30,188 nucleotides of DNA from NCBI GenBank assembly GCA_036504235.1, contig DASXVN010000037.1:1-30188 (forward strand), given 5' to 3'. A program made the translations under genes and the position numbers. The stretch is from Zipacnadum sp036504235 (GTDB lineage: Bacteria; Armatimonadota; Zipacnadia; Zipacnadales; Zipacnadaceae). Numbering within the stretch: position 1 is the first letter of the stretch; each line of letters starts with the position of its first letter. Positions 1 through 8,022 of this stretch are shown here, piece after piece. A model generated the notes under the pieces. It had not been told where the DNA came from, made no database searches, and saw only the letters and a program-made list of their open reading frames with translations.

Positions 1-2
1 CG

Positions 3-185
3 CCCCTCCCTAAATAGGGAGGGGTGGGGGAAAAGGCGACAACAAAGACAACTAACTGAACTCCAAGTTCCGTGCCCTCCCCTATCTAGGGGAGGGCGGC
101 GGCGTCTGCGTCGCCGGGGAGGGGTCCGCCGTTGCCGTCACTCCCCCCTCTCCCCCGCTATCGCGGGAGAGAGATAACGGCAACG
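3..185. repeat. Cluster of three intergenic palindromes
   Basis: The 280 bases before the first gene contain three separate hairpin-forming palindromes. Arms are 3-12 with 15-24, 74-84 with 87-97, and an outer pair 130-138 with 177-185 that encloses a C-rich/G-rich inner stem. Related 'CCCTCCC...GGGAGGG' elements recur at 16831-16855, 22728-22758 and 22801-22822, so this is a dispersed family rather than a single-gene terminator. The segment 96-117 also shares the core CGGCGTCTGCG with the repeats at 2574 and 7829. I see no coding gene here; the long antisense frame across 158-1297 is a shadow. Confidence 0.75.
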
Positions 186-280
186 TCTACGTCCTCCCCA
201 GGAAGGAAACCCGCCCCCTCACCCGGAAGGTTAGCGTCGGAAGCTATCCCCACGCGATTCGCTGAGTAGAAAGGCCCCCC

Positions 281-1183
281 ATGGAAGCAGCCGGACAAGC
301 ACCGGAGGCGGTGGCAGTTGCCGAGCAGGTCATTGATTTGTTGCTGGAAGGTCCGCTCCTGCCCGGGGCCGGCTCCTGGCCGCCCGATTCCGCTTTGGCT
401 ATAACTGAGGACCTGTACGGCGCCGAGGGGCTGCGGCAAACCGTGGATGGCGGCTTCCCCGTTGATGACTACCTGCTGGTCAGCATGGACGAGACCCTGC
501 GGCTCTATCTGGTGGAGGGGGTGCTGCTGAGCGCCCTGTGCGGGCCCCGGCCCTTCACCGTGGCGCTGGAGCGCGAGGACCCCTGGTCCCCGGTCAACAT
601 TCTGGCCAGTGGCATGGCCCTGTGCAGCACTGTCTCGCACGTAGAATTCCTGGAGAGCCTGCCCCGCAACGCGGAGCCCACGCTCTTGCCCGGCGCCCTG
701 GAGGCCTGCAGCCTCGCGGAGCAAAAGCTGGCGGCCGCCCTGGAGCCCCTGCCGGAAGGGTGGCGCTCGGTAGCCCTGGCGATCTCCGCCTGGCGCGAGA
801 TCGACCGCCGGGCCGGCGAGCGCCTGCGCCCCAGCGATCCCTCGCTGCTGGCGGCGGTCTGCTACCTCGCCGGGCCCTGGCGTCTGACCCCGCTGCTCAC
901 CGCCGCTCAGTGGCAGGAGCAGTTCGGCGTCGGCGCGGACGCTTTCCTGGCCGCCTGGCACTTCCTCGACGAGGTTCTGGACCTCACCGAGGAGATCTAC
1001 CGCTACCTGCCGCGCCTCTCGCCGGCGGAACTGGCCCACGACCCCGAGGCCGAGGGCAGCCTCATGGAGCTGGTGCATGGTTTTCTGGAGTCGCTGGAGG
1101 ACGAGCCGCCGGCCCCTCCCCCGCCCCCGGTCCCCCCGCCCCCCGATGACGGCTTGCTGCCGCTTTTCCCGGACCACAACTAA
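281..1183 (+). CDS. Hypothetical protein with proline-rich tail
   Basis: I do not recognise this 300-residue protein. It is rich in Leu, Ala and Glu and predicted mostly helical, with no signal peptide or membrane segment, so probably cytoplasmic. Around residues 195-235 the pattern LLTAAQWQEQFGVGADAF followed by a helix resembles a helix-turn-helix of the 'A..FGVS..T' type, but this is a weak visual match. The last ~30 residues are a run of prolines with acidic residues (about 272-290). The start ATG at 281 follows GTAGAAAGG. The stop lies 13 bases before the enolase-family gene, so the two are probably co-transcribed. A function tied to that enzyme is only a guess. Confidence 0.7.
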   Translation: MEAAGQAPEAVAVAEQVIDLLLEGPLLPGAGSWPPDSALAITEDLYGAEGLRQTVDGGFPVDDYLLVSMDETLRLYLVEGVLLSALCGPRPFTVALEREDPWSPVNILASGMALCSTVSHVEFLESLPRNAEPTLLPGALEACSLAEQKLAAALEPLPEGWRSVALAISAWREIDRRAGERLRPSDPSLLAAVCYLAGPWRLTPLLTAAQWQEQFGVGADAFLAAWHFLDEVLDLTEEIYRYLPRLSPAELAHDPEAEGSLMELVHGFLESLEDEPPAPPPPPVPPPPDDGLLPLFPDHN

Positions 1184-1196
1184 GGACGTGATCGCT

Positions 1197-2552
1197 ATGC
1201 AGACCGATATTCGCGTGCAGGAAGTCGAGGCGAGCTTCTCGCCGGAGGAGTTCCGCACCCCGCTGAAATTCGGCACCGGGGTCGTGAGCGCCATCACCGG
1301 GCTGACCGTCCGGGCGCGCGTCGAGACGCGGGCCGGACAGGTGGCCGACGGCTGGGGGCATATCCTGCTCTCCGACCTGTGGTCCTACCCGGGCAACGTT
1401 CCCCATGAGCTGCGCGACCTGGCGATGCGCGACCTGGCGGAGACCTTCTGCAAGCTGCTGGCCGAGCAGACCGACTGGGCGCATCCGCTGGACCTGTACC
1501 TGCGGCTCAAGCCGGAGCTGTCGCGCCTGGCCGCCGAGGTAACCGCGCGCCGCTCGCTGGCCGAGCCTTTCCCGCTGCTGGCCGCGCTGGTCAGCGCCTC
1601 CCCCGCGGACGCCGCGCTTCACGATGCTTTCGGGCGCGCGCATGGCATCTCCAGCTACGACGGATACGGGCCGGACTTCGTCGACCACGACCTGAGCGTC
1701 TGGTGCGGGCCGGAGTTCCGCGGCAAGCACCTCTCCGACTACCTGCGCTCCTCCAACCAAACCGCGCTGCCCATCTTCCATCTGGTCGGCGGGGTGGACA
1801 AGCTGCGCCGCGCGGAAGTCACCGCCGAGGACCCGCAGGACGGCCTGCCGGTGAGCCTGGAGGAGTGGATCGAGCGCGACGGGCTGTGCTGCTTCAAGAT
1901 CAAGCTGCGGGGGCACGACATTGACTGGGACGTCGAGCGCACCGCCGAGGTCGCCGAGGTGATCGTCGCCACTTACGAGCGCCTGGGCCAAAGCGGGGAG
2001 TTCTTCCTGTCCACGGACTCCAACGAGACCAACGAAAGCCCGGCCACGGTGGTGGAGTACCTGGAGAAGCTGCAGCGGCGCTCGCCGCTGGCCTACGCGC
2101 GGCTGCTCTACGTGGAGCAGCCCACCGAGCGCGACCTCAGCGGCCACCGCTTCGACATGCGGGAGGTCACCAGGCACAAGCCGGTGATCGCCGACGAGGG
2201 GATTACCGACGTGGATAAGCTGCGCCTCGCCCGCGAGCTGGGCTGGTCCGGCGTCGGCCTCAAGACCTGCAAGGGCCACTCCGCCTCCCTCTTATATATG
2301 GCGATGTGCACCGAGTTTGGCATGCCCTACACGCTGCAGGACCTCACCAACCCCGGCCTGTCGCTGGTCCATCAGGCGGGACTGGCCGCTCGGATCAGCA
2401 CCCTGAAGGGCTTCGAGTACAACGCCCGCCAGTTCCTGCCCAACGCCAGTCCCGAGTTGCAGGCGCGCCACGAGAGCCTGTTCACGGTCCGCGACGGCCA
2501 CGTGCTCACCGAGTCGCTGGCTCCGGTGGGCCTGGGGTACCGACTGGAGTAG
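1197..2552 (+). CDS. Enolase-superfamily enzyme (mandelate racemase/muconate lactonizing type)
   Basis: A 451-residue enzyme of the enolase superfamily, which abstracts a proton alpha to a carboxylate with Mg2+ help; typical substrates are sugar acids, dipeptides or muconates. The visible active-site set is FKIKLRG (Lys234 and Lys236, the KxK pair), metal ligands Asp274 (STDSNE), Glu307 (VEQP) and Asp333/Glu334 (ADEG), and a C-terminal lysine pair at 356/359 (LKTCKG) on the opposite barrel face. This layout fits the muconate-lactonizing or racemase/epimerase subgroups. The protein is longer than the usual ~370 residues, mostly through the N-terminal capping region (about 1-200). I chose ATG 1197 because AAGGA lies 12 bases upstream and the conserved-looking sequence starts there; a longer frame upstream overlaps the preceding gene. 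The substrate cannot be read from the sequence. Confidence 0.85.
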   Translation: MQTDIRVQEVEASFSPEEFRTPLKFGTGVVSAITGLTVRARVETRAGQVADGWGHILLSDLWSYPGNVPHELRDLAMRDLAETFCKLLAEQTDWAHPLDLYLRLKPELSRLAAEVTARRSLAEPFPLLAALVSASPADAALHDAFGRAHGISSYDGYGPDFVDHDLSVWCGPEFRGKHLSDYLRSSNQTALPIFHLVGGVDKLRRAEVTAEDPQDGLPVSLEEWIERDGLCCFKIKLRGHDIDWDVERTAEVAEVIVATYERLGQSGEFFLSTDSNETNESPATVVEYLEKLQRRSPLAYARLLYVEQPTERDLSGHRFDMREVTRHKPVIADEGITDVDKLRLARELGWSGVGLKTCKGHSASLLYMAMCTEFGMPYTLQDLTNPGLSLVHQAGLAARISTLKGFEYNARQFLPNASPELQARHESLFTVRDGHVLTESLAPVGLGYRLE

Positions 2553-2572
2553 AGGCGCGACGGGATGTCTCC

Positions 2573-2684
2573 CGTAGGGGCGCGTTTGTCGGCGTCTGCG
2601 CCGGCACACACGCCCGCTCGTTGCCTATCAGTCAGCGCACGGGCATGTGCGGCTGCGCTGCGCTCCGCAAAACGCGCCCCTACG
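2573..2684. repeat. Intergenic inverted repeat, GTAGGGGCGCGTTT family
   Basis: A 15-nt perfect inverted repeat (2573-2587 with 2670-2684) encloses about 80 bases. The left 48 bases (2574-2621) match 7829-7876 with six differences, and the same 14-mer appears inverted at 8938-8951. This is a dispersed, non-coding, REP-like element. It lies between the convergent enolase and TadG-like genes. Confidence 0.85.
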
Positions 2685-2708
2685 CGGAGAAGGCCCGCCT
2701 CCCCCTAA

Positions 2709-2742
2709 ACGAAACGAGCGACGCCAATCAGCGTCGCCCGTT
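2709..2742 (-). terminator. Probable terminator of the vWA TadG-like gene
   Basis: A 12-bp stem (2713-2724 with 2731-2742, one G-U pair) with a 6-nt loop. On the minus strand it is followed by the T-rich CGTTTCGTTT. It lies 30 bases past the stop at 2773. Confidence 0.6.
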
Positions 2743-2772
2743 GCTATAGGGGTGGGACTCTCGGCCCGCCGG

Positions 2773-4089
2773 CTACTTGAGGAGCTTCGCTGCTCCGTAC
2801 TCGATGGAGCCGACCCCGCCGACGATCATGTCGCGCAGGGCGTTGGGATCGGCGCTGTGGAAGGAATAGCCGCCGTTGCGGACGAGGCTGGAGTTGAAGT
2901 CGGCGTCGGAGCCGCTGAAGCCGTAGCTGGTGCCGCCGCTGTCCTGGCACAGCGTCACCGTGTAGATGACGATTCCCTGAGCGGCCAGCTCATCCGCCGC
3001 CACGACGGTAGCCGCCTTAGAGGCCGTGGCGTCCTTGACACCGTTCGCGTCATGGAAGAAAGGCATACCGTCCGTCACCAGCAGGACCACGTGACGCGCG
3101 GTGGGATTGAGCCAGACGCCATTGGTGTCCTTGAGCGAGGCGGCCGCCGCCCGCAGCCCCGCCGGAGTATTGGTCGAACTGGAGTAGGTCCGCCCCTGGT
3201 AGACCAAGCGCGAAGTGTCCGCGCCGGCGGCGAAGCAGAAGACCTTGCTGCTGGAGCCGAATTTGTTGTAGACGGTGGTCTGGTCGGTGGTCGTGTCCAT
3301 GCGCGTCAGCGCCAACGGGAAGTTGTAGGAGACGTTGCTCACGTGCCACGTGGTCGTTTTGTAGGTGAACCCTGCCGTGGGGTAGTTAGTGGAGTTAATA
3401 GCGTAGTCGCCGAAGCCGGTCCAACTGAACTTGTCGCCCTTGCCCACCGTGTCGCCGGCAATCGCTACCGGCTTGACGGCCGTGGCGAAATCGCGCAGGG
3501 CGTCGCGGGCGTAGTTGAACTCGGAAGCGAAGGACCCGGAGTAGTCGAGGACCAGCGCCATCTCGACCGGCGCGCGCTTGATCGCCTGGATGCCCAGGCC
3601 GGCCGTGGACACCACCGTGGTCTCCATATTGTTGATGCCGACGATGCGCGCAAAGACGGTGGGAATGGCGCCGCCGGGCGAGGCGGCCGTGCGGCGCAGT
3701 GTCACCCTTACAGCGAGAATACCGCCCGGCACCGACGCATTGCCGTCCGCGGCCGTCACCCAGGGGATGACACGACTGGTGGTCTTGTCCCAGGCCCCGA
3801 CGACGACGTCCGTCGCGGTGTTCACCTTGATGGCCGAGCCCAGGCAGGTGTTGGCATTCGCGGCGGCCAGGGCAGCGTTGGTGCCATTGCTTTGCGTCAT
3901 CCCGCTGCGCAGGGCCAGAACGCCGGCCATGGCGGCCGCGTCCGCCGCATTCTGCAACTGCTGTTTGGCCAGCACCAGCCGTCCCACGTCCACGCTCATA
4001 GCCAGGCAACCCACCAAGGCGATCATGGCCATGGCCACAAGGGCCGAGATGGCCCCGCATCGCTTCTTCCCTGCAAGATACTTCGCCAT
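2773..4089 (-). CDS. TadG-like protein with von Willebrand factor A domain
   Basis: A 438-residue membrane-anchored surface or pilus-assembly protein of the TadE/TadG type. The first 45 residues are a short basic leader, one hydrophobic helix (ALVAMAMIALVGCLAMSVDV) and the typical LAKQQLQNAADAAAMAG stretch, where alanine-rich sequence follows the helix. A vWA domain starts near residue 175: the MIDAS motif DYSGS places Asp182, Ser184 and Ser186, and VVLLVTDGMPFFHD supplies a later MIDAS aspartate. Metal-dependent adhesion or a role in pilus assembly is typical of such proteins. The start ATG 4089 follows GAAGGGGTGAAAGAGC. No other tad genes (ATPase, secretin, prepilin peptidase) are in the window. 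It shares an arrangement with the gene at 4563, which has a similar N-terminus but no vWA domain. Confidence 0.85.
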   Translation of the reverse strand: MAKYLAGKKRCGAISALVAMAMIALVGCLAMSVDVGRLVLAKQQLQNAADAAAMAGVLALRSGMTQSNGTNAALAAANANTCLGSAIKVNTATDVVVGAWDKTTSRVIPWVTAADGNASVPGGILAVRVTLRRTAASPGGAIPTVFARIVGINNMETTVVSTAGLGIQAIKRAPVEMALVLDYSGSFASEFNYARDALRDFATAVKPVAIAGDTVGKGDKFSWTGFGDYAINSTNYPTAGFTYKTTTWHVSNVSYNFPLALTRMDTTTDQTTVYNKFGSSSKVFCFAAGADTSRLVYQGRTYSSSTNTPAGLRAAAASLKDTNGVWLNPTARHVVLLVTDGMPFFHDANGVKDATASKAATVVAADELAAQGIVIYTVTLCQDSGGTSYGFSGSDADFNSSLVRNGGYSFHSADPNALRDMIVGGVGSIEYGAAKLLK

Positions 4090-4253
4090 TGCTCTTTCAC
4101 CCCTTCGGAAGGCCGCGTCGCGCCCTCAACTTGCCCTCCGGCGCCTGCGGCTCCTGCCTCCAACAGACTAGTCCCTCGACAACCTGTCGGTCGCCACCCG
4201 CTACCCTAGCTGGAGTGGTCCCGGGGGGGAGCTTCTCAAACTTTTCTAAAGGA

Positions 4254-4283
4254 ATTATATGCTTAACGTATATACCCACGCAA
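4254..4283 (-). promoter_or_regulatory. Sigma70-like promoter for the vWA TadG-like gene
   Basis: The minus strand carries a perfect TATAAT (4254-4259) with TTGCGT (4278-4283) 18 bases upstream, in a locally AT-rich stretch. A second -35-like TTGACT lies at 4289-4294. Transcription would start near 4247, giving a leader of about 157 nt. Confidence 0.6.
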
Positions 4284-4511
4284 GAGGCAGTCAAAACTCT
4301 TTGAGGAGTGCGGGGCGTCCGGTGGGGACGCGGGGCAAGCGCCGCGGGCCCGGCGCGCGGCCAAGAGGCCGATTAAATTGCGGGATACCCGCTGGTATTT
4401 GATAAGCGGCGGCCAGGCCTGGGGGGTCGGGAGGGGCTGGAAGTTTTTTTCCCAGATCGCCCAGGCGCCGCTGATTATCGTAAGCGGGCAATGAAACGAT
4501 AGGCGAGCGTT

Positions 4512-4540
4512 CCGAGGCGGGCCGAAGCGATCCGCCTCGG
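4512..4540 (-). terminator. Hairpin after the second TadG-like gene
   Basis: A perfect 9-bp GC-rich stem (4512-4520 with 4532-4540) with an 11-nt loop, 22 bases past the stop at 4563. No U-run follows, so it may be a weak or Rho-dependent terminator, or only an mRNA-stabilising hairpin. Confidence 0.4.
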
Positions 4541-4562
4541 GAAGGGGCCGGGACTAACCTCG

Positions 4563-5588
4563 CTAGCGCACTATCCGTGTTGACCAACTCCCCAGGTAGT
4601 CCTGGTAGCCGTCGGCGCCACTGGAGGAGCAGTAGTCAATGAACCGTCCGGTGACGTACTTATCACTGCCGTGCTTGCCCACCTCCTCCAGCCAGAATAC
4701 GCCGAAGTCGTCAATCTTCCACCCGGCATTAGACCCATTGCCGCTGACGTACTCCACCATCGGCACGACCAGGATGCGGGGATCGTCGTCGCGGTGGTTG
4801 GCGAAGGTGCCGGTGTTCCACGGCGACCACGTGGCGCGCGCCAGTCTCCCGTTCCCGCCGGTCCCCAAGTCCTTCGTCCACTGCCCCACCTTCTGTCCGG
4901 GCAGGCCGCTGAGGATATCCCCCACCTTGACGAAGCTGGCCAGGATATCAGCCAGCGGCACGTTGTAGCCGCACAGCAGTTCGTTCCAGTCCACCCCCCC
5001 GGGAGGGTCGAGCCAGCCGAAGTTGCCGGGCACGCGCTTGTCGGCGCCCGCATTATCGGCCTGATGGAGGTCCTGGGCGATGCCGTACTGGCAAGGCGTT
5101 CCGATCCCGATCCACATGGGCGCCATCCCCGAGTTGGCCGCAAACAGCCGGGCCACGGTGGCGCGGCGCGTGACGGTGGTCGAGTACAGGCCCAGGATGG
5201 GGGCAAAGAGGAATCGCACCGGGTCCTGGACGGTCAGCGTCACCGCTTCATCGTAGCCGGTCAGGAGCCGGTAGCCCGGCACCGTGTCTCCCGCCTTGTA
5301 GAAGGTGGCCTGGCCCGCGTCCAGGGTCAATCCGGGATAGCCGCTCGCGGCTTGGGCGCTGACGATCGCGTTAGCCCGTTGCAGCGCGCCGGCCGTGTCG
5401 GTACTCATGTCCGCGTGAGCCGCGGCGCAGGCCGCGGCATCGACCGCATTCTGCGTGTACTGCCCCGAGATGATGACTCGGCCGATGTCCGCCGTGAGGG
5501 CCACGGCACCGACCAGCCCCAGCAACGCGATGGCCGTCATGGCGTAGATGGCTCCGCCTCGGGCTCGGCTCGGGAAGAAACTGGTCAT
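4563..5588 (-). CDS. TadG-like Flp pilus/surface protein
   Basis: A 341-residue protein with the TadE/TadG-type N-terminus: a basic start (MTSFFPSRARGG), a hydrophobic helix (AIYAMTAIALLGLVGAVAL, about residues 13-31), then TADIGRVIISGQYTQNAVDA followed by an Ala-rich stretch. The rest is an extracytoplasmic domain I do not recognise; it contains four cysteines and several Trp/Asp-rich loops, and lacks the vWA MIDAS motif of the neighbouring gene. It is most likely tethered in the inner membrane and exposed outside. The start ATG 5588 has a strong ribosome site (GGAGGTGA, 7 bases upstream). It is the upstream member of a same-strand pair with the gene at 2773, but an internal promoter and hairpin separate them. 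Confidence 0.75.
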   Translation of the reverse strand: MTSFFPSRARGGAIYAMTAIALLGLVGAVALTADIGRVIISGQYTQNAVDAAACAAAHADMSTDTAGALQRANAIVSAQAASGYPGLTLDAGQATFYKAGDTVPGYRLLTGYDEAVTLTVQDPVRFLFAPILGLYSTTVTRRATVARLFAANSGMAPMWIGIGTPCQYGIAQDLHQADNAGADKRVPGNFGWLDPPGGVDWNELLCGYNVPLADILASFVKVGDILSGLPGQKVGQWTKDLGTGGNGRLARATWSPWNTGTFANHRDDDPRILVVPMVEYVSGNGSNAGWKIDDFGVFWLEEVGKHGSDKYVTGRFIDYCSSSGADGYQDYLGSWSTRIVR

Positions 5589-5696
5589 TGTAGTTCACCT
5601 CCACGCGCCCCAGTGCCCGTCCCTGGCTTTCCCCGGGTACGCCAGGACAGCACCTGCAGACGCTCCACCACAAACAATTCCAGTATCCGACCTCCC

Positions 5697-5718
5697 GGAG
5701 ACCATAGTGACGGTCTCC
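5697..5718 (-). other. Hairpin in the leader of the TadG-like gene
   Basis: A perfect 7-bp stem (5697-5703 with 5712-5718) with an 8-nt loop, about 110 bases upstream of the start at 5588 and in the 277-nt gap after the URO-D-like gene. Role unknown; the AT-rich stretch 5735-5780 next to it may hold the promoter. Confidence 0.35.
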
Positions 5719-5865
5719 AGGGGGATTCCTCACGTGTTTTGCTAATGACATCACTAGTACCGACAAATATACTAATAAGGAGACGAGCGGGCCAGGGAGA
5801 AAGTTCTGCGCGGGGGAGACGCGAAGCAGTTGCAGCGCCAGTGTGAAACGTCGCCGGGAGGGAGG

Positions 5866-6864
5866 CTAGCGGTAGACGCCTTCGCGCCGCCAGACCTCAT
5901 ACACCCAGTGCTGCCACAGAGGCTGGGTGCCGATGGAGCGGTCGTCGCCGTAGTCCATGCCCAGGAAGCCGCCGCCGGCGCCCAGCACGCGGAACATCTC
6001 CCGCGCCCGGCTCTCAATTTCCGCCTGGTTGCCGCGGGGCAGCACCTTCTGGATATCCACCGGGCACCAGTAGCTGAGCCGGTCACCGTAGTCGGCCAGG
6101 AACGCCAGGCCGGACAGTTCCGGCTGGTCGAGCTGGAGGACATCCATGCCCAGGTCGGCCAGGGAGGGGATGATGTCGCGAATGTAGCCGCAGCAGTGCA
6201 TCCACACGGTCAGGCCCCGCTCGTGGGCCCGGCCGATCAGCCGCTCGAAGTCCGGCCGGAAGAGGCTCTCCCACATCCGCGGGCTGACCAGGAGGCGGTC
6301 CTCGATACCCCAGTCCTCGCAGAAGAACACGCCGTCGGCGCCCAGGTCGGCGTAGATATCCACCTGCGCGACCGCGATATCGTTGACCATCCGGTTGAGC
6401 CGGCGCACCTGCTCGGGCTCGGCGGCGCAGTCCAGAAGGTACTGGTCCATCCGTCGCAGGTAGCGCGCCTGGTTGAAGGAGCAGCCGACGATCCCGCCCA
6501 GCAGGTACTGGTCGGGGTGCTCCTCGCGAGCGCGGGCCGCCGGCTCGTAGCGGGCCGGGTCGTCGAGGGTCGGCAGCCGGTAGCTGTCGAGGTCGGCCCA
6601 GGTCTCCAGCGGCGCGCCAATCACCTCGCCCCGGGAGGAGCGCCCCGTGATGCGGCGCCAGAGCAGCCCCCACTCGTCGGTCAGCGTCTCGCCGCCCTGG
6701 CCATCGTCCTGCCAGGTGACGTCGGCGAAAGCGGGATCAGGCGCGTACCCGGCGCCGGCGGTATCCTTGATCCGGGGCTGCCCCTGATAGTCGCTGAAAC
6801 TCAGCCCCATCCGGGGCGGGCAGTCTCGTTCCAGCACCCGGCGAACAATCTCACGTGAGGTCAT
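5866..6864 (-). CDS. URO-D-like protein (uroporphyrinogen decarboxylase/MtaA superfamily)
   Basis: A 332-residue cytoplasmic TIM-barrel protein of the uroporphyrinogen decarboxylase family, in the branch that includes cobamide:thiol methyltransferases (MtaA/CmuA). Visible markers are the N-terminus MTSREIVRRVLERDCPPRMG, the barrel strand DGVFFCEDWG (the usual 'D.i...dD.g' position) and MHCCGYIRDIIPSL, giving the H-x-C-G metal motif (His223, Cys225). The third zinc cysteine near the C-terminus of true MtaA is not seen, and the heme-type decarboxylase N-terminal motif is absent, so neither haem synthesis nor a specific methyl transfer is proven. The start ATG 6864 follows CAGGAG. It lies 49 bases after the nitroreductase gene and is probably in the same transcript. 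Such genes are common in sugar and C1 gene clusters of Armatimonadota-like genomes. Confidence 0.8.
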   Translation of the reverse strand: MTSREIVRRVLERDCPPRMGLSFSDYQGQPRIKDTAGAGYAPDPAFADVTWQDDGQGGETLTDEWGLLWRRITGRSSRGEVIGAPLETWADLDSYRLPTLDDPARYEPAARAREEHPDQYLLGGIVGCSFNQARYLRRMDQYLLDCAAEPEQVRRLNRMVNDIAVAQVDIYADLGADGVFFCEDWGIEDRLLVSPRMWESLFRPDFERLIGRAHERGLTVWMHCCGYIRDIIPSLADLGMDVLQLDQPELSGLAFLADYGDRLSYWCPVDIQKVLPRGNQAEIESRAREMFRVLGAGGGFLGMDYGDDRSIGTQPLWQHWVYEVWRREGVYR

Positions 6865-6913
6865 AGGAAACTCCTGACGAGCGGGATGAATGGCGATTGG
6901 CGCAGGCGGACTG

Positions 6914-7807
6914 CTACTCCCACCACCGCACCTGTGCCGCGCGGCGGGGGGGGACTTGTTGCCAGTGCTCCGCCGGATAGCCGACGGTCAGCACGTAGTG
7001 GACCTGGTGGGTCTCCGGTACCTCCAGCGCCGCGCGCAGATCCGGGCGGGCGCGCAGAGCCTCCGAGGCGTAGGCGGTGATGCAGGTCCCCAGGCCCAGC
7101 GTCTCGGCGGAGAGCGCCAGGGTCAGCGTGGCGAAAGCCGCGGCGGAGGCGGGCAGCACCTCGCCCTCGTCGGCGTGGACGATAATCACCGCCGGCGCGG
7201 CAAAAAACAGCCGGTCGCGCCCCGCGTCGGTGTTCTTGAGGAAGGAGGGCACCGCCACCCGCATATGCGGATGCAAGGCGAAGCCTGCCTCCAGCCCCAG
7301 GGCGGCCAGGCGCTCGGCGGCATGCTCGCGGTCCTGCAGGGCCTCCTGGTAGGCGCGGTAGAACTCCACCACCTGCGCGCTCAGCCAGTCGCGCCGGGCC
7401 GGATCCGTGAGCACGGTGAAAGCCTGGCACTGGCAGTTAGCGGCGGTAGGCGCCCACCGCCCGTTGTCCAGCATCTGCTCGAGCAGCTCCCGCGGGACCG
7501 GCCGCGCCTCATACTGACGGACGGAGCGGCGCTGGCGGACCAGCTCGCGGAAGGCCTCCGGCGAGACCGGCGGCGGGCCGGTGGCGCTCCCTTCCTCCGG
7601 CTTGCCCGACGTAGCTTCAGCGAAGTCGGGCCCTTCATCCACCACGATGGCCCCCTCGGGACAAAGCGCGACGCAGTGCCCGCACTCCAGGCACATGACG
7701 CGCCCGATCTTGATCCGCCCGTCCTTCTCGCGGACCATATCCGCCGGGCAAGTAAGCAAGCAAGCGCCGCACAGGGTACAACGGTCAGGGTCAACGGTCA
7801 GGCGCAT
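6914..7807 (-). CDS. Ferredoxin-nitroreductase fusion (flavin oxidoreductase)
   Basis: A 297-residue protein with an N-terminal two-[4Fe-4S] ferredoxin domain and a C-terminal FMN nitroreductase domain. The two clusters come from CTLCGACLLTCP (about residues 10-21) and CLECGHCVALCP (about 38-49). The nitroreductase part begins near 80 with RQRRSVRQYEARPVPRELL and continues with GRWAPTAANCQC, the FMN-binding signature (RRS.R.Y.....). It would pass electrons from a ferredoxin-type donor through FMN to an unknown acceptor. I chose ATG 7807 over an upstream in-frame ATG because GACAGGAG sits 8 bases before it and the ferredoxin motif begins directly; the upstream extension runs through intergenic repeat. 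It is likely in an operon with the URO-D-like gene. The biological substrate is unknown. Confidence 0.85.
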   Translation of the reverse strand: MRLTVDPDRCTLCGACLLTCPADMVREKDGRIKIGRVMCLECGHCVALCPEGAIVVDEGPDFAEATSGKPEEGSATGPPPVSPEAFRELVRQRRSVRQYEARPVPRELLEQMLDNGRWAPTAANCQCQAFTVLTDPARRDWLSAQVVEFYRAYQEALQDREHAAERLAALGLEAGFALHPHMRVAVPSFLKNTDAGRDRLFFAAPAVIIVHADEGEVLPASAAAFATLTLALSAETLGLGTCITAYASEALRARPDLRAALEVPETHQVHYVLTVGYPAEHWQQVPPRRAAQVRWWE

Positions 7808-7828
7808 CGGGTGTCTCCTGTCTCTATT

Positions 7829-8003
7829 GTAGGGGCGCGTTTCGCGGCGTCTGCGCCGCGACACACGCCCGTTCGGCAGACTGAGGGCCACCCCCGCGGT
7901 TCACTGGGGGCAGCGAACGGCCGGGCCGGCCTCGCTTCGCTCGTGCGGCCCCTCCAAGGGCAAAGGCAAACGGCCGGCGGGGGATGTAACCCCCGCCCTA
8001 CAT
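7829..8003. repeat. Intergenic repeats left of the isomerase gene
   Basis: Two repeat units: 7829-7876 of the GTAGGGGCGCGTTT family (six differences from 2574-2621), and a 35-nt unit at 7969-8003 that recurs in direct orientation at 8885-8919 with only two differences. Both fall in the 215-nt gap between the nitroreductase and isomerase genes. Confidence 0.85.
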
Positions 8004-8022
8004 TACGGCAACGGCCCTTGCC

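Larger units (their letters stand above)
4090..4562 (-). other. Structured 473-nt intergenic region
   Basis: No credible gene lies here. Read on the minus strand it holds, in order, a terminator-like hairpin (4512-4540), a long imperfect stem (about 4400-4480), GC-rich small hairpins such as 4358-4371 (CGGCC-TCTT-GGCCG) and 4381-4396, a TATAAT-containing promoter (4254-4283), and a ~157-nt leader up to the TadG-like gene at 4089. I looked for a c-di-GMP riboswitch, often found before pilus genes, but did not find its conserved core. Confidence 0.5.

Noticed and set aside
2647..4209. 520-codon plus-strand frame
   Set aside because: Antisense to the vWA TadG-like gene with its signal helix and MIDAS motif; the translation is Arg/Gly-rich without a recognisable fold.
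4090..4562. c-di-GMP riboswitch before the TadG-like gene
   Set aside because: I could not find the conserved core or the tetraloop-receptor pattern; the region is kept only as structured.
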